Source: Gammaproteobacteria bacterium
GTDB lineage: Bacteria > Pseudomonadota > Gammaproteobacteria > AKS1
Length of the DNA: 36,169 nt
Reading direction: 5' to 3'
NCBI GenBank assembly: GCA_027006175.1
Contig: JALTKS010000107.1
Span: forward strand, 1-36,169
The notes under the pieces are model-generated. The model was given only the letters and a program-made list of their open reading frames with translations, made no database searches and had not been told where the DNA came from. Of this stretch, positions 7,112 through 19,318 are shown in pieces (within the stretch, counting starts at the first letter, position 1; each line of letters opens with the position of its first letter). A program made the translations under genes and the position numbers.

Positions 7112-8626
7112 TTACAGCTTAGACTGCGCAACATGTTGCAGCAGATTATCTACAGTGACATGCAGAACATCAACTAATGGATCTGGCCAAACACCGAGCG
7201 CGAGAACAGTAACTGCCAAGGTGCCAAGAATAAAGAATTCACGCCCTGTTACATCACTCATTTCAGCCACTTTTTCATTTGTGATCTTACCGAACACAAC
7301 CCGCTTAACCATCCACAATGTATAAGCAGCGCCAAGAATTAATGTTGTTGCGGCAAGGAACGCAATCCAGAAATTGGCTTTAAAACTGGCAAGAATAACC
7401 ATGAACTCACCAACGAAACCGGAAGTACCAGGTAACCCTGCATTAGACATCGCAAAGAACACCATGAACGCAGCAAATATTGGCATTGAATTTACTGCAC
7501 CACCGTAATCATTAATCAGACGGCTGTGCATACGGTCATACATCACACCAACACAAAGGAACATTGCCGCTGAAATAAAACCGTGCGAGACCATTTGTAC
7601 AATACCGCCTTCCATTGCCAATGCTGAACCAGAATAACTACCAGTGGATTCAAAGATCATAAAGCTAATGAAAAAGCCAAGTGTGACAAACCCCATGTGT
7701 GCAATCGATGAATAAGCAATGAGCTTTTTCATATCTTGTTGCACAAGCGCGACAAAACCAATGTAAACCACCGCGATGAGTGACAAGCCAATCATTAACC
7801 AATCAAGGGCATGACTTGCATCCGGTGCAATGGGCAAACTAAATCTTAAGAAACCATAACCACCAATTTTCAACATAATTGCAGCAAGTATGACTGAACC
7901 ACCTGTCGGTGCCTCAACGTGTGCATCGGGTAACCAGGTATGCACCGGCCACATTGGCACTTTCACCGCAAACGCCAACAAGAATGCAATAAAGATAAGT
8001 ATCTGTTCTTGCATCGTCAGTTTCACTGCATGGAAAGCCAGAATATCAAAACTGCCTGCCTGGAAATACAGGTAGATTAACGCAACCAACATAAACACCG
8101 AACCGAGGAAGGTGTACAAAAAGAACTTAATGGTTGCGTAAACACGATTAGGGCCACCCCATATACCGATGATTAAGAACATCGGTATTAACATACCTTC
8201 CCAGAACACGTAGAAAAGAATCGCGTCTAATGAGGCAAATACACCATTCATCAAACCTTCCATGATCAGGAATGCCGCCATGTATTGTGAGACGCGGAAC
8301 TTAATCACTTTCCAGCCGGCAAGAATAACCAGGATCACAATAAAGGTTGTGAGAATGATCAACGGCATTGATATCCCGTCAACACCCAGGGCATAACGAA
8401 TATTAAATGCTTCAATCCAACTCGCACTCTCAGCAAACTGCATGGCAGCCGTGGTGGTATCAAAACCGGTGTAGAGGAAAATACTTAGTATGAAGGTGAT
8501 AACAGAAATAATTAATGCAACAGGTCGTGCACCCCATGGGTCACGATCACCAACGGCAAGAACAATCAGACCACCGAAAATCGGCAACCAGATAACAAGA
8601 CTCAATAACGGTAAATCAGCAAACAT
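7112..8626 (-). CDS. nuoM: NADH-quinone oxidoreductase subunit M
   Basis: 504 aa, about 14 membrane helices, the second antiporter-like subunit. Key parts are FYVFWEGMLIPMFLIIGIWGG, which holds the conserved helix 5 glutamate, FAVKVPMWPVHTWLPDAHVE with the helix 7 lysine, and IAYSSIAHMGFVTLGFF. It contributes one of the proton channels of the membrane arm. The ribosome site AGGGGA precedes the ATG and lies right after the nuoL stop. Length and motifs are normal. Confidence 0.97.
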   Translation of the reverse strand: MFADLPLLSLVIWLPIFGGLIVLAVGDRDPWGARPVALIISVITFILSIFLYTGFDTTTAAMQFAESASWIEAFNIRYALGVDGISMPLIILTTFIVILVILAGWKVIKFRVSQYMAAFLIMEGLMNGVFASLDAILFYVFWEGMLIPMFLIIGIWGGPNRVYATIKFFLYTFLGSVFMLVALIYLYFQAGSFDILAFHAVKLTMQEQILIFIAFLLAFAVKVPMWPVHTWLPDAHVEAPTGGSVILAAIMLKIGGYGFLRFSLPIAPDASHALDWLMIGLSLIAVVYIGFVALVQQDMKKLIAYSSIAHMGFVTLGFFISFMIFESTGSYSGSALAMEGGIVQMVSHGFISAAMFLCVGVMYDRMHSRLINDYGGAVNSMPIFAAFMVFFAMSNAGLPGTSGFVGEFMVILASFKANFWIAFLAATTLILGAAYTLWMVKRVVFGKITNEKVAEMSDVTGREFFILGTLAVTVLALGVWPDPLVDVLHVTVDNLLQHVAQSKL

Positions 8627-8639
8627 GCTTGTATATCCC

Positions 8640-10607
8640 CTAGGCCCCCAAAATAAACCAGCTAAGTAAACCTAGCAGGCCAAGTATCATCGCGAATGCA
8701 TAGTGGTATAAATGCCCGGTTTGAACAACACGCGCTACGCCAGCAAACCAATTAATGACTGCGGCACTACCATTCACCATTAAACCATCAATGACATTTA
8801 CATCACCCTGCTTCCAGAGTCCTTTACCAAGTAAACGACCACCAGCAGCAAAACCTTTGATGTAAAGATCATCCATGTAGTATTTGTTATCCAATAATTT
8901 ATGCAGGAAGCCAAGTTTTTGTTTGGCTGTGTCGGCAATGTCAGGACGCTTCATGTAAATAAACCATGCTGTGAACAAACCAGCCAGCGCTAACCAGAAA
9001 GCGGGCCCCATAATACCGTGTTGAATAAAGCCAACAATGCCGTGGTAGTCTTCACCTAACATACCAATGACATTTTTAGACTCGCTAAACATGATGGCGT
9101 CACCGAAGTAATCACCAAACACGACATCACCCAGGAAGTAACCGGCAACTACCGATGGAATCGCTAACAGGATCAATGGCACTGTCACCACTGCCGAACA
9201 TTCATGCAAATGCTCACGGGTATGATCATCCATACGTTCTTTACCGTGGAAGACGAGGAAGAACATACGGAAACTATATAGCGCTGTAATAAAAACACCC
9301 GCCAAAATAGCATAGTAAGCAAACGTATGAACCCATGTTGCATGATCAAGTGTTGTAGACAAATGCACGGCTTCGATAATCGTGTCTTTCGAGAAGAAGC
9401 CTGCAAACCCCGGGAAGCCAATTAATGCCAAGGAGCCAATCAATGAAGTAATATAAGTAATCGGCATGTATTTACGCAGACCACCCATCTTGCGCATATC
9501 CTGTTCATGATGCATCGCAATAATCACTGCACCCGCGCCAAGGAACAATAGTGCTTTAAAGAATGCATGCGTCATTAAATGGAAGATGGCAGCTGAATAA
9601 GCTGAAGCACCTAAGGCAACTGTCATGTAACCCAGTTGAGACAATGTTGAATACGCCACAACCCGTTTAATATCGTTCTGAATTAAGCCAAGGAAGCCCA
9701 TAAACAATGCGGTCACCGCGCCTATAAACAAGATAAAGGTGAGTGCTGTTGTTGTGAACTCATAAATCGGTGACATCCGCGCTACCATAAAGATACCCGC
9801 TGTCACCATGGTTGCTGCATGGATTAATGCAGAGATAGGTGTTGGGCCTTCCATCGAATCAGGTAACCAGACATGCAGTGGTACTTGTGCTGATTTACCC
9901 ATCGCGCCAACAAATAATAAAATACCCATGACGGTAATCACTGACCAATCTACACCGGGGAATATCTGCATGGTTGTTTCGGTCAAACCGGGGATTTTCG
10001 CAAATACAGTCGCGTAATCTAATGAACCGGTGTACATCAACACCGCGGCAATACCGAGTAAGAAACCAAAGTCACCCACACGGTTGACCAAAAAGGCTTT
10101 CAGGTTTGCAAAGATGGCTGTATCGCGGGTGTACCAGAAACCAATCAAGAGGTAAGAAACCAGACCAACCGCTTCCCAACCAAAGAATAACTGCATGAAG
10201 TTATTCGCCATGACCAACATCAACATAGAGAACGTAAATAATGCAATGTAACTGAAGAAACGCTGGTAACCCGGATCATCCTTCATGTAACCAATCGTGT
10301 AGATATGCACCATTAGTGAGACAAAGGTAACAACCACCAGCATAATGGCGGTCAACTTATCAACCAGGAAGCCGACTTCAAACTTAATACCGTCACTCAC
10401 CAACCATGTATAAACAGATTCATTGTAGCTTGCCATGCCATCAATCAAGAATAACTTCATGACATAAAAAGACAGCGCACAGGAAACGGCAACACCTGAA
10501 ATTGTCACCCAGTGTGACGCGGTGCGGCCAATCTGTTTACCGAACAGACCTGCCAGTATCGAACCAACGAGTGGTGCAAGAGCAATTGTCAGAAATAGAT
10601 TTTGCAT
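8640..10607 (-). CDS. nuoL: NADH-quinone oxidoreductase subunit L
   Basis: 655 aa, the largest and most distal antiporter-like subunit. It has 14 core helices plus the C-terminal lateral helix that clamps NuoM and NuoN. Conserved stretches include FGWEAVGLVSYLLIGFW, KSAQVPLHVWLPDSMEGPTP (helix 7 lysine) and YSTLSQLGYMTVALG. The gap from nuoK is 13 bases with no clear Shine-Dalgarno, so coupled translation is likely. The sequence shows no disruption. Confidence 0.97.
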   Translation of the reverse strand: MQNLFLTIALAPLVGSILAGLFGKQIGRTASHWVTISGVAVSCALSFYVMKLFLIDGMASYNESVYTWLVSDGIKFEVGFLVDKLTAIMLVVVTFVSLMVHIYTIGYMKDDPGYQRFFSYIALFTFSMLMLVMANNFMQLFFGWEAVGLVSYLLIGFWYTRDTAIFANLKAFLVNRVGDFGFLLGIAAVLMYTGSLDYATVFAKIPGLTETTMQIFPGVDWSVITVMGILLFVGAMGKSAQVPLHVWLPDSMEGPTPISALIHAATMVTAGIFMVARMSPIYEFTTTALTFILFIGAVTALFMGFLGLIQNDIKRVVAYSTLSQLGYMTVALGASAYSAAIFHLMTHAFFKALLFLGAGAVIIAMHHEQDMRKMGGLRKYMPITYITSLIGSLALIGFPGFAGFFSKDTIIEAVHLSTTLDHATWVHTFAYYAILAGVFITALYSFRMFFLVFHGKERMDDHTREHLHECSAVVTVPLILLAIPSVVAGYFLGDVVFGDYFGDAIMFSESKNVIGMLGEDYHGIVGFIQHGIMGPAFWLALAGLFTAWFIYMKRPDIADTAKQKLGFLHKLLDNKYYMDDLYIKGFAAGGRLLGKGLWKQGDVNVIDGLMVNGSAAVINWFAGVARVVQTGHLYHYAFAMILGLLGLLSWFILGA

Positions 10608-10620
10608 ACAATTAAACCAT

Positions 10621-10926
10621 TTAGCCTTTCATATCACTAACATCATCTACATTAATAGAATGACGTTTACGGAACAGGACGATGAGGATAGCAAGACCAA
10701 TCGCTGCTTCAGCAGCAGCTACCGTCAGAATAAAGAACACAAATACTTGTCCGGCTGAATCGCCAAGGTAATGTGAGAAAGCAATGAAGTTTAAATTCAC
10801 TGCCAACAACATCAGCTCAATTGACATCAACAGAATAATTATATTTTTACGGTTAATAAAAATACCCGCAATAGATAATGAAAACAGAATCGCCGCAACA
10901 ATTAAATAATTAGACAATGGAATCAT
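10621..10926 (-). CDS. nuoK: NADH-quinone oxidoreductase subunit K
   Basis: 101 aa, three membrane helices, the normal size. The second helix carries the proton-path glutamate in [19 protein letters not shown], and the third a second glutamate in [17 protein letters not shown]. NuoK sits between NuoJ/A/H and the antiporter subunits in the membrane arm. A strong GGGGGAG ribosome site lies at the end of nuoJ, with 3 bases between the two genes. Confidence 0.97.
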   Translation of the reverse strand: MIPLSNYLIVAAILFSLSIAGIFINRKNIIILLMSIELMLLAVNLNFIAFSHYLGDSAGQVFVFFILTVAAAEAAIGLAILIVLFRKRHSINVDDVSDMKG

Positions 10927-10929
10927 AAC

Positions 10930-11541
10930 TTACTCCCCCGCCTCGTTGGACTCGCTCGCCATTTTCACCACACGAACACGATCAGGCGCTTTAACCGCAA
11001 TCTGCTCTTCAATTTTTTGATGACGCGTGCCGTCTCGGCGACGCATGGTTAATGCAATCGCGGCAACAATTGCCACTAATAGAATTGCGGCGGCAATTTC
11101 AAATGGGTAAAGGTAAACAGTATATAAAAGGTTACCCAGCTCTTTGGTGTTGCTGTAATCCGATGCATGTCGAGCCGGCTCTGCAAATTGTGCCAGACCA
11201 AAGTGTTCAGGTCCTACCACAAGAATCATTTCAATTGCCATGATTACGGCAACGACAGCTGCAATGGGTAAATACCGGGCGAAGCCATCTCTTAATCGTG
11301 CAACATCGATATCAAGCATCATAATCACGAACAAGAACAGCACCATCACGGCACCCACATAAACAAGCACTAAAGTAATTGCGAGGAATTCTGCTTCAAG
11401 CAATAACCACAGTGCAGCCGCATTAAAGAATGCCATCACTAGAAACAATGCCGAGTGGACAGGGTTGCGCATGGTAATCACCATACTCGCCGCGAAAATC
11501 AATAACCCGGCAAAAACATAAAAGCTAATTTGTTCAATCAT
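10930..11541 (-). CDS. nuoJ: NADH-quinone oxidoreductase subunit J
   Basis: 203 aa with five predicted membrane helices and a charged cytoplasmic C-terminal tail. MRNPVHSALFLVMAFFNAAALWLLLEAEFLAI and LVLVYVGAVMVLFLFVIMMLD, the pi-bulge helix linked to quinone-coupled conformational change, are diagnostic. Length is typical. It lies between nuoI and nuoK in the standard order, 15 bases after nuoI. Confidence 0.97.
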   Translation of the reverse strand: MIEQISFYVFAGLLIFAASMVITMRNPVHSALFLVMAFFNAAALWLLLEAEFLAITLVLVYVGAVMVLFLFVIMMLDIDVARLRDGFARYLPIAAVVAVIMAIEMILVVGPEHFGLAQFAEPARHASDYSNTKELGNLLYTVYLYPFEIAAAILLVAIVAAIALTMRRRDGTRHQKIEEQIAVKAPDRVRVVKMASESNEAGE

Positions 11542-11556
11542 AATTCTTATGTACCC

Positions 11557-12048
11557 TTAGCGATATGCGGCATCTCGCGCACGATCAGTGGCAATTTGAT
11601 CTTCATAAAGTTCGCCATTACGGAGTAACTTTTCTTTTGTCATGACATTCTCGCCACGATTTTCAAAATGGTATTCAAGGTGTCGTGTCTCTACAATCGC
11701 ATCGACCGGACATGCTTCTTCACAGAAGCCGCAATAAATACATTTAAATAAATCAATATCGTATCGCGTGGTACGGCGAGAACCATCTTCACGTTGTTCT
11801 GACTCAATCGTAATAGCCAGCGCAGGACATACCGCTTCGCAAAGTTTACAGGCGATACAGCGTTCTTCACCATTTGGGTAACGGCGTTGTGCATGCAAAC
11901 CACGGAAACGACCTGATTGAGGGGTTTTCTCTTCCGGGTAAAAGAGCGTAAATTTTTTCCGGAAGTAATAACGCCCCGTAACACTCATTCCCTTTAATAA
12001 TTCAGTGAGGAATAAACTCTTAAATACACTTTTCATGGAATTGATCAT
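11557..12048 (-). CDS. nuoI: NADH-quinone oxidoreductase subunit I (two 4Fe-4S)
   Basis: 163 aa. Two classical ferredoxin motifs, [12 protein letters not shown] and [12 protein letters not shown], bind clusters N6a and N6b, which pass electrons towards the quinone site. An N-terminal amphipathic helix ([20 protein letters not shown]) anchors it on the membrane arm. A GGGGCGAG ribosome site precedes the ATG. All eight cluster cysteines are present. Confidence 0.98.
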   Translation of the reverse strand: MINSMKSVFKSLFLTELLKGMSVTGRYYFRKKFTLFYPEEKTPQSGRFRGLHAQRRYPNGEERCIACKLCEAVCPALAITIESEQREDGSRRTTRYDIDLFKCIYCGFCEEACPVDAIVETRHLEYHFENRGENVMTKEKLLRNGELYEDQIATDRARDAAYR

Positions 12049-12060
12049 TGTACTCGCCCC

Positions 12061-13152
12061 TTAATCAAACCATGGGCCGACGTTAGCGAGAACCATCACC
12101 GCCACAACCAGCAACCAGACAATTGTAATAGGAATAAATACCTTCCAACCCAGACGCATGATCTGGTCATAACGGTAACGCGGGAATGTTGCACGGAACC
12201 AGAGGAAGAATATTAGGAAGAAAGCTGTCTTGATAACAAACCAGTGAATACCACTACCAATCAACAAACCAAAAATACCATCTGGCACCATGGCTGCAGG
12301 GAAAGGTGTGTACCAACCACCGGCGAACATAATCGCTGTTAGCGCGGCAATTAAAATCATATTGGCGTATTCCGCCAGGAAGAATACCGCAAACGCCATA
12401 CCGGAATAATCAACATGGAAACCGGCAACGATTTCTGACTCACCTTCTGCTACGTCAAACGGTGCACGGTTGGTTTCTGCGACACCGGAAATAAAGTAAA
12501 CAACAAATAACGGCAATAACGGCAACCAGAACCAGTCCAGAAAACCTAAATTACCCTGCTGTGCTTCAACAATTTCACGTAAATTCAGACTACCGGCTGC
12601 AATCAATACACCCACTAGCGCAAAGCCCATGGCGATTTCATACGCCACAATTTGTGCTGATGAACGCATGGCACCTAAAAATGCATACTTGGAGTTTGAT
12701 GACCAACCCGCAATGATGACACCGTAAACACCTAAGGATGTAATCGCGAGCACAAATAACAAACCGGCATTCACTTCATCCGCAATACCGAGAAAATCAT
12801 TCAGCGGAATAACCGCCCATGCGGCCAAGGCAGTTGCCAGCGAAATAACCGGCGCCATCAAGAACAGGAATTTATTTGCCTTGGTGGGAATAATAATTTC
12901 TTTGAACATTAACTTCACGGCATCAGCAATCGGCTGGCCTAATCCCCAAAGTTTGTAACCAAAGAAACCAACACGGTTAGGTCCAATACGAACCTGCATG
13001 TAACCAATAATTTTACGTTCAGCAAATGTCAGGTATGCCACACAGAGCATTAACGGCACCATCAAGGCGACAATACCTAATACGATCTGGACTATTTGAA
13101 ATGACCAGACAAATTCGCCCCAACCCCAAACTGTATCGAACAACTCGCTCAT
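12061..13152 (-). CDS. nuoH: NADH-quinone oxidoreductase subunit H
   Basis: 363 aa, eight to nine membrane helices. This subunit forms the quinone-entry chamber with NuoB and NuoD. Conserved loops include [34 protein letters not shown] and [19 protein letters not shown] (the acidic E-channel), and the C-terminal [14 protein letters not shown]. It lies between nuoG and nuoI with 12-base or shorter gaps. No anomaly. Confidence 0.97.
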   Translation of the reverse strand: MSELFDTVWGWGEFVWSFQIVQIVLGIVALMVPLMLCVAYLTFAERKIIGYMQVRIGPNRVGFFGYKLWGLGQPIADAVKLMFKEIIIPTKANKFLFLMAPVISLATALAAWAVIPLNDFLGIADEVNAGLLFVLAITSLGVYGVIIAGWSSNSKYAFLGAMRSSAQIVAYEIAMGFALVGVLIAAGSLNLREIVEAQQGNLGFLDWFWLPLLPLFVVYFISGVAETNRAPFDVAEGESEIVAGFHVDYSGMAFAVFFLAEYANMILIAALTAIMFAGGWYTPFPAAMVPDGIFGLLIGSGIHWFVIKTAFFLIFFLWFRATFPRYRYDQIMRLGWKVFIPITIVWLLVVAVMVLANVGPWFD

Positions 13153-13162
13153 AATCTTTCCA

Positions 13163-15544
13163 CTAGTCCTTCGTTACCGTAATGGTTTGATATGGAACAC
13201 CCAAACCACTACTTAAAACGGTACCTGAACTTACCAGCACACAATCATCGGCAATGCGTGCATCAATACAAAGTTCACCTGAAATTTCATCATCATGTTG
13301 TGCAACAACAACGCGGATTGCACCGGATACACCCAACTTGTCTGCTGTTGCCTGATTCATGGCAATTGTTTCACTTACGGCATGAACTGTTTGTTGTAAT
13401 GCATCGGCACGACGCACAACATTATCGACAGCATAAATAGGTAGATCAGTAATACGAACAATACCGCTTGCACCACCCAGACTGGCTGGACACTGCCAGT
13501 CCTGTGTATTATCCAATTTAAGCTGTCCCGTATCACGCGCTACTTCTGCGCGAACTTCTTCAGAAGAAAGGTAGTCGTAGCCATTCAAGTCTAATAAGTT
13601 GCCTAACACGCGTAACACTTTCCATGCGGGTCGTGTTTCACCGAGTGGCGCACAGTTTGCAGAGAAACGCTGCCATGTTCCTGCTGCATTCACAAACGTA
13701 CCGGATGTTTCCGAGTAAGGTGCCGTTGGTAGTAAGACATCGGCATAATCGCGCATCACATCCGATGCAAACGGCGTTAAACACACCACAAAATCAGCCG
13801 CTTTCAAGGCACTGGTTGCTTGAACAGGATCAATGCAATCATGTTCAGGTTCAACATTCATTAACATGTAGGCTGCAGCAGGTGAGTCAAACATTTCCTT
13901 TGCGTTTCTACCTGCACTGACTGCTTTGCCACCCACACCGGCATAAGGCACAGCACCCGCGAGGCTCGCACCAATGCTGTTAGCACCGCGTGATAAATAC
14001 CCAAACTGAGCATTCGTTAGTGTTGCTAACAATCCTGCCAAACTGCGAATAACCGATAAATCAGCTAATGCCATTGCTTGTGCGCCAATAATAACGGAAC
14101 TGTTATTCGCGCTAGTTAAATTAGCAACAATGTCTCGATGCACATCTGTGACGATAACATCATTAATTAATGCACCAAGACCATCAGGCGTAGCAGATGA
14201 ATTTTGCTCCAACGCCACTTTAACCATGGCAGCTAAATCAGCGGCGAAGGCATCTGGATGGGTAATAATAAATTCAGCAATTGGGAAATTAATATCAAAG
14301 TCGATGCTGTTTAACAGCATCACTTTGGCACCATTATCAGCCGCCTTACGTAAACGGTGTGAGGCTATGGGCTGGTCATGACGAATATTTGAGCCAATTA
14401 ATAATGCCGCATCCAGTGATTCTAATGCCTCAACAGAAGAACCCAGTGAAGACGCAAGGGGCGCTTGTCCATCATCAGAAAAATCTTGCTGACCGATACG
14501 ATGGTCAACCGAGGTTGCGCCCATATCACGTAATAACTTCTGCATTAAAAATGCTTCTTCGGTTGTTACGTTAGGTGACATTAAACCGGCAAGGTTGTCT
14601 TTGTTAGCACGCATGCCTTCAACCACTTCTTCCAACGCGGTATTCCAGTCTGTTTCCACCCATTCGCCATTGACTTTAATCATTGGGGCAGTCAAACGTG
14701 AATCACTGTTCAAGCCTTCATAGGCATAACGATCACGATCTGAGATCCAGACTTCATTAATTTTTTCGTTTTCAGCGGGGACAACACGTACCACTTCTTT
14801 ATTGCGAATATGGGTATTGATGTTTGAGCCAATACAATCATGACCCGCAACACCGGCTGTTGAACGCATTTCCCAGGCACGTGCGGCGAAGCGTGAAGGC
14901 TTGGCGGTTAATGCACCAACAGGACAAACGTCAATGACGTTACCTGACATTTCAGAATTAACACTGCGTTCAATGTAAGTGCCAATTAAGGTCTTGGTGC
15001 CACGCCCCATGCCACCCAGTTCTTTGTCACCACCGACTAATTCAATGGTGCGAATACAACGGGTGCAATGAATACAACGTGTCATTTCGGTTGCGATCAA
15101 AGGACCGATATTTTTATCTTTAACAATGCGTTTCTTTTCAGCAAATCTGGAGACGCTACGACCATAACCCATCGCAATATCTTGTAGCTCACACTCGCCA
15201 CCCTGATCACAAATAGGACAATCAAGTGGGTGATTAATTAACAGAAACTCCATCACGCCTTGTTGGGCTTTTTTAGCGAAGTCTGAACTGGTTAAAACCT
15301 TCATACCGTCCATGACCGGTGTTGCACAGGCGGGTAATGGTTTAGGTACACCTTCAACTTCAACCAGACACATGCGGCAGTTAGCCGCTATCGGTAATTT
15401 CTTGTGGTAGCAGAAACGTGGAATATAAATATTCGCATCATCGGCTGCGTGAATAATCATTGAACCTTTAGCCGCCTGCATTGGCACGCCATTAATTTCA
15501 ATATTCACCATGTCGTCCGCGTTGATTTCAGGTTTCGCGCTCAT
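13163..15544 (-). CDS. nuoG: NADH-quinone oxidoreductase subunit G
   Basis: 793 aa. The N-terminal ferredoxin-like domain holds a 2Fe-2S site ([15 protein letters not shown] and a later Cys in PLPACATPV), then the His/Cys site of N5 ([14 protein letters not shown]) and a 4Fe-4S motif CIHCTRCIR with a distal CPVGAL for N4. The remaining part is a molybdopterin-oxidoreductase-like domain that in complex I has lost its cofactor. The start overlaps the nuoF stop by ATGA. The N7-type extra cluster motif of Escherichia coli was not seen in a quick reading. Confidence 0.96.
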   Translation of the reverse strand: MSAKPEINADDMVNIEINGVPMQAAKGSMIIHAADDANIYIPRFCYHKKLPIAANCRMCLVEVEGVPKPLPACATPVMDGMKVLTSSDFAKKAQQGVMEFLLINHPLDCPICDQGGECELQDIAMGYGRSVSRFAEKKRIVKDKNIGPLIATEMTRCIHCTRCIRTIELVGGDKELGGMGRGTKTLIGTYIERSVNSEMSGNVIDVCPVGALTAKPSRFAARAWEMRSTAGVAGHDCIGSNINTHIRNKEVVRVVPAENEKINEVWISDRDRYAYEGLNSDSRLTAPMIKVNGEWVETDWNTALEEVVEGMRANKDNLAGLMSPNVTTEEAFLMQKLLRDMGATSVDHRIGQQDFSDDGQAPLASSLGSSVEALESLDAALLIGSNIRHDQPIASHRLRKAADNGAKVMLLNSIDFDINFPIAEFIITHPDAFAADLAAMVKVALEQNSSATPDGLGALINDVIVTDVHRDIVANLTSANNSSVIIGAQAMALADLSVIRSLAGLLATLTNAQFGYLSRGANSIGASLAGAVPYAGVGGKAVSAGRNAKEMFDSPAAAYMLMNVEPEHDCIDPVQATSALKAADFVVCLTPFASDVMRDYADVLLPTAPYSETSGTFVNAAGTWQRFSANCAPLGETRPAWKVLRVLGNLLDLNGYDYLSSEEVRAEVARDTGQLKLDNTQDWQCPASLGGASGIVRITDLPIYAVDNVVRRADALQQTVHAVSETIAMNQATADKLGVSGAIRVVVAQHDDEISGELCIDARIADDCVLVSSGTVLSSGLGVPYQTITVTKD

Positions 15545-16836
15545 GCTGCGGCTCCTTTATCATCTTTTCCTACCAGACATGTTTTATGTTCAATGTGGTA
15601 TTCAAATTCGCTGCGGAAGTGTTTAATAAAACTTTGTACCGGCCATGCAGCCGCTTCACCAAACGCACAAATCGTTTTGCCTGCAATTTGATCGGCGGCA
15701 GATTCAAGTAAATCCAGATCTTCAGGGCGACCCTGACCATTTTCAATGCGCTCTAAAACGCGGTACATCCAGCCGGTACCTTCACGACACGGTGTACATT
15801 GCCCACAGGATTCTGCGTAATAGAAACGCGATAAACGCATTAACGCTTTGACCATACAGGTTGTTTCGTCCATTACAATTACGCCACCTGAACCTAAAGC
15901 AGAACCGGCTTTAGCAACAGAGTCATAATCCAGATCACATTCCATGATGACATCAGCTGGCATCACAGGCATTGAACAACCACCGGGGATAACCGCTTTT
16001 AATTTATTGCCGTCACGCACACCACCGGCAAGTTCCAGCAGGTCTTTAAAAGGCGTACCCATCGGAATTTCATAAACGCCTGGCTTATTCACATGCCCTG
16101 CAATGGAGAACAGTTTCATGCCGCCGTTATTCGGTTTACCTAACTCGAGGAACCAGTCTGCACCATTACGAATAATCGCCGGTACCGAAGCAAGTGTTTC
16201 AGTGTTATTAATTGTCGTTGGCTTACCGTACAAACCAAAGTTGGCAGGGAATGGTGGTTTAAAACGTGGCTGGCCTTTCTTGCCTTCTAATGATTCAAGT
16301 AAGGCGGTTTCTTCACCACAAATATACGCACCGGCACCAAGATGCCCGTACAGTTCAAAATCAAAATCCGAGCCTAAAATATTTTTACCCAGGAAGCCTG
16401 CTTCATAGGCTTCTTTCAGTGCTTGTTCAAAACGTTCAAAAGGTTCGTGATGGAATTCACCACGCAGGTAGTTGTAACCGGCGGTTGCGCCAATCGCATA
16501 ACCAGCAATGATCATGCCTTCAACCACTGAATGCGGATTGAATCGTAGAATGTCGCGATCTTTAAAGGTACCCGGTTCACTTTCATCCGAGTTACAGACA
16601 ATGTATTTCTCACCGGCTGCGGTGCGAGGCATAAAGCTCCACTTCAAGCCTGTTGAGAAACCAGCACCACCACGCCCACGCAAGGCAGAACCTTTAACAG
16701 TCTCAATGACGTCTTCCTGCGAGATGTTATCTGCAAGAATTTTTTTCAGCGCTTCGTAACCACCGGTCTTGATATAATTATCAAGTGTCCATGGTTCGTC
16801 GAATTGCATTGTCTGGAAACAAACTTCGTTTGCCAT
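15541..16836 (-). CDS. nuoF: NADH-quinone oxidoreductase subunit F (FMN/NADH site)
   Basis: 431 aa. It oxidises NADH through FMN and holds cluster N3. The NADH loop is [16 protein letters not shown], the FMN site [19 protein letters not shown], and the 4Fe-4S ligands are [12 protein letters not shown] plus the distal Cys in [12 protein letters not shown]. It is translated after nuoE with a 21-base gap and overlaps nuoG by four bases. Length and motifs are canonical. Confidence 0.97.
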   Translation of the reverse strand: MANEVCFQTMQFDEPWTLDNYIKTGGYEALKKILADNISQEDVIETVKGSALRGRGGAGFSTGLKWSFMPRTAAGEKYIVCNSDESEPGTFKDRDILRFNPHSVVEGMIIAGYAIGATAGYNYLRGEFHHEPFERFEQALKEAYEAGFLGKNILGSDFDFELYGHLGAGAYICGEETALLESLEGKKGQPRFKPPFPANFGLYGKPTTINNTETLASVPAIIRNGADWFLELGKPNNGGMKLFSIAGHVNKPGVYEIPMGTPFKDLLELAGGVRDGNKLKAVIPGGCSMPVMPADVIMECDLDYDSVAKAGSALGSGGVIVMDETTCMVKALMRLSRFYYAESCGQCTPCREGTGWMYRVLERIENGQGRPEDLDLLESAADQIAGKTICAFGEAAAWPVQSFIKHFRSEFEYHIEHKTCLVGKDDKGAAA

Positions 16837-16857
16837 GATGAGTCGCCCTAACCTTTT

Positions 16858-17364
16858 TTAATCCAATCCATCAAGGATTGTGTCAATTTTTTCGGGTGTT
16901 AATTTTTCATAGTAATGACCATCAACAACCATCATTGGACCGCCACCACACGCTGCCAAACATTCTTCTTCTATTTTCATTGTGAACTTGCCATCAGCCG
17001 TTGTTTCGCCCTGCTTGATGCCAAGTTTGTTTTCGATGTATTCAACCACCGAGTCTGATCCCATCAACATGCAACAAATGTTGGTACAGACATTAATTTT
17101 ATGACGACCACATGGCTCACGATCAAACATTGAATAAAATGTTGCCACTTCGTAAACACTCACGCGAGGCATACCAATATATTCTGCCACGGCATTCATA
17201 ATTTCTTCGGTTAACCAGCCACCGTTTTGTTCCTGTGCGGCAGTGAGTGCAGGAATAACGGCTGACTCACGACGGTCTGCTGGAAATTTTGTTAACCAGT
17301 GTTCAATTTCCTTGCGCACTGATTCACTTAATACGTCATTGACTGTTTGCATTTGTTCACTCAT
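16858..17364 (-). CDS. nuoE: NADH-quinone oxidoreductase subunit E (2Fe-2S)
   Basis: 168 aa, thioredoxin-like fold binding the 2Fe-2S cluster N1a. The ligand pattern is visible as C-x4-C in CTNICC and C-x3-C in CLAACGGGPMM. It forms the NADH-dehydrogenase module with NuoF and NuoG. Its ATG shares one base with the nuoD stop (TAATG), so the two are translationally coupled. Confidence 0.97.
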   Translation of the reverse strand: MSEQMQTVNDVLSESVRKEIEHWLTKFPADRRESAVIPALTAAQEQNGGWLTEEIMNAVAEYIGMPRVSVYEVATFYSMFDREPCGRHKINVCTNICCMLMGSDSVVEYIENKLGIKQGETTADGKFTMKIEEECLAACGGGPMMVVDGHYYEKLTPEKIDTILDGLD

Positions 17365-18617
17365 TAGCGGTCAATCTCACCAAATACGATATCCATGGTA
17401 CCGATAACCGACACAACGTCTGAAATCATGTGACCCTTAACCATTTCATCCATAGCGGATAAATGGGCAAAACCCGGTGCACGTACTTTTACGCGATAAG
17501 GTTTGTTGGCACCATCAGACACCATGTAAACGCCAAATTCGCCTTTAGGATGTTCAATGGCGGCGTATGCTTCACCTTCGGGTACACAGTAACCTTCGGT
17601 GAATAATTTAAAGTGATGGATCAATGCTTCCATATCACCTTTCATGTCTTCACGATGTGGCGGTGCAATCTTGTTATCTTCCAGCATCACTGGTCCCGGA
17701 TTCGCACGTAACCAGTCTACACACTGTTGAATTATGCGGTTTGATTGACGGAATTCTTCCATACGCACCAGGTAACGATCATAGCAATCACCGTTAACGC
17801 CAACCGGAATATCAAAATCAAGTTTATCGTAAACTTCGTAAGGTTGTTTTTTACGTAAATCCCACTCTACACCAGAGCCACGTAACATTGGGCCAGTAAA
17901 ACCAAGTTGTAAGGCTCGTTCTGGTGAAACTGCTGCAATACCCACGGTACGTTGTTTCCAGATACGGTTATCGGTTAAGAGTGTTTCGTATTCATCAATG
18001 AGCGAAGGGAAACGGTGGACAAAATCTTCAATAAAATCGAGCAAGCTACCACTGCGTGCTTCGTTCATCATCGCGACATCTTTCGCGTTATGCCACTTTG
18101 AAACATTAAACTGCGGCATGGTGTCTGGCAGATCGCGGTAAACGCCACCGGGACGATAATAGGTGGCATGCATACGCGCGCCTGAAACCGCTTCATACAC
18201 ATCCATTAAATCTTCACGTTCACGGAAACAGTACAGGAACAAGGTCATTGCACCAATATCCAGTGCATGCGTTCCTAACCACATTAAGTGATTCAGGATA
18301 CGGGTAATTTCATCAAACATGACGCGAATGTATTGCGCACGTTCTGGCGCTTGTACGCCAAGTAATTTTTCAATTGCTAAAACATAACCATGTTCATTAC
18401 ACATCATCGAAACATAATCGAGGCGATCCATGTAACCAATGCTCTGGTTATACGGTTTGCTCTCGGCTAATTTTTCAGTACCGCGATGTAATAAACCCAC
18501 ATGTGGATCGGCGCGCTGAACCACTTCACCATCTAACTCTAACACCAGGCGTAATACACCATGTGCAGCAGGATGCTGGGGACCAAAGTTCAATGTATAG
18601 TTTCTAATTTCAGGCAT
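17364..18617 (-). CDS. nuoD: NADH-quinone oxidoreductase subunit D
   Basis: 417 aa, 49-kDa-type subunit related to the large subunit of NiFe hydrogenases but without nickel ligands. It lines the quinone pocket: [14 protein letters not shown] carries the conserved His loop, [14 protein letters not shown] follows, and [24 protein letters not shown] contains the quinone-binding Tyr in the SY/DY region. It is separate from nuoC, unlike the fused nuoCD of Escherichia coli, and shares one base with both neighbours. Confidence 0.97.
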   Translation of the reverse strand: MPEIRNYTLNFGPQHPAAHGVLRLVLELDGEVVQRADPHVGLLHRGTEKLAESKPYNQSIGYMDRLDYVSMMCNEHGYVLAIEKLLGVQAPERAQYIRVMFDEITRILNHLMWLGTHALDIGAMTLFLYCFREREDLMDVYEAVSGARMHATYYRPGGVYRDLPDTMPQFNVSKWHNAKDVAMMNEARSGSLLDFIEDFVHRFPSLIDEYETLLTDNRIWKQRTVGIAAVSPERALQLGFTGPMLRGSGVEWDLRKKQPYEVYDKLDFDIPVGVNGDCYDRYLVRMEEFRQSNRIIQQCVDWLRANPGPVMLEDNKIAPPHREDMKGDMEALIHHFKLFTEGYCVPEGEAYAAIEHPKGEFGVYMVSDGANKPYRVKVRAPGFAHLSAMDEMVKGHMISDVVSVIGTMDIVFGEIDR

Positions 18618-19318
18618 TATTCAGTTTCCGCTTCATCAACACCGTGAAGATGTTCGCTACGAATAACACGCGGTACATTCACGCGCTCTTCAATCGTCAC
18701 GGGTTGGTAAACAACACGTTTTTTCTCTGCATCGTAACGCATTTCCACTTCACCAATTAACGGGAAGTCTTTACGGAATGGATGCCCAACAAAACCGTAA
18801 TCCGTCAGGATACGACGTAAATCAGGATGACCGTCAAATAAAATACCGAACAGGTCAAAGGCTTCACGTTCAAACCAGTTAGCCCCGTTCCAGATACCAA
18901 CCACCGAATCAACTACCGGAAATTCACTGTCGGCAAACGTACGCACACGCACACGTTTGTTATGACGGTAAGAAATTAAATGATAAACAACCGCGAAACG
19001 ATCTTTTAGCCATTTTGCTTCGTGTTCTTCATTATGATTCACCGCACGACTAAAACCGCTGGTGGTGGCATGATTGGTTTCCCATTCAACTTCACCATAA
19101 GTAGAGTAATCCACACCACAGACATCCATCACCTGGCTGTAAGCAAGGTCTGGTTCATCACGCAGTGCCGTACAAACTGTAATTAAATGTTCACGTGGCA
19201 CTTCCAGGGTGATTTCACCACGTGCCACCAGTACGTCCACTGCCTGTTCTGCAAAACGTTCCTGCAAATCATCAGCGCGTTGCTGTAGAGGCGAAATTGT
19301 TATTTCTTCTTCACTCAT
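18617..19318 (-). CDS. nuoC: NADH-quinone oxidoreductase subunit C
   Basis: 233 aa, 30-kDa-type subunit of the hydrophilic arm. The signature [49 protein letters not shown] is present in full (around residues 135-185). It has an N-terminal extension of about 40 residues before the core. It overlaps nuoB by ATGA and nuoD by one base. Confidence 0.97.
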   Translation of the reverse strand: MSEEEITISPLQQRADDLQERFAEQAVDVLVARGEITLEVPREHLITVCTALRDEPDLAYSQVMDVCGVDYSTYGEVEWETNHATTSGFSRAVNHNEEHEAKWLKDRFAVVYHLISYRHNKRVRVRTFADSEFPVVDSVVGIWNGANWFEREAFDLFGILFDGHPDLRRILTDYGFVGHPFRKDFPLIGEVEMRYDAEKKRVVYQPVTIEERVNVPRVIRSEHLHGVDEAETE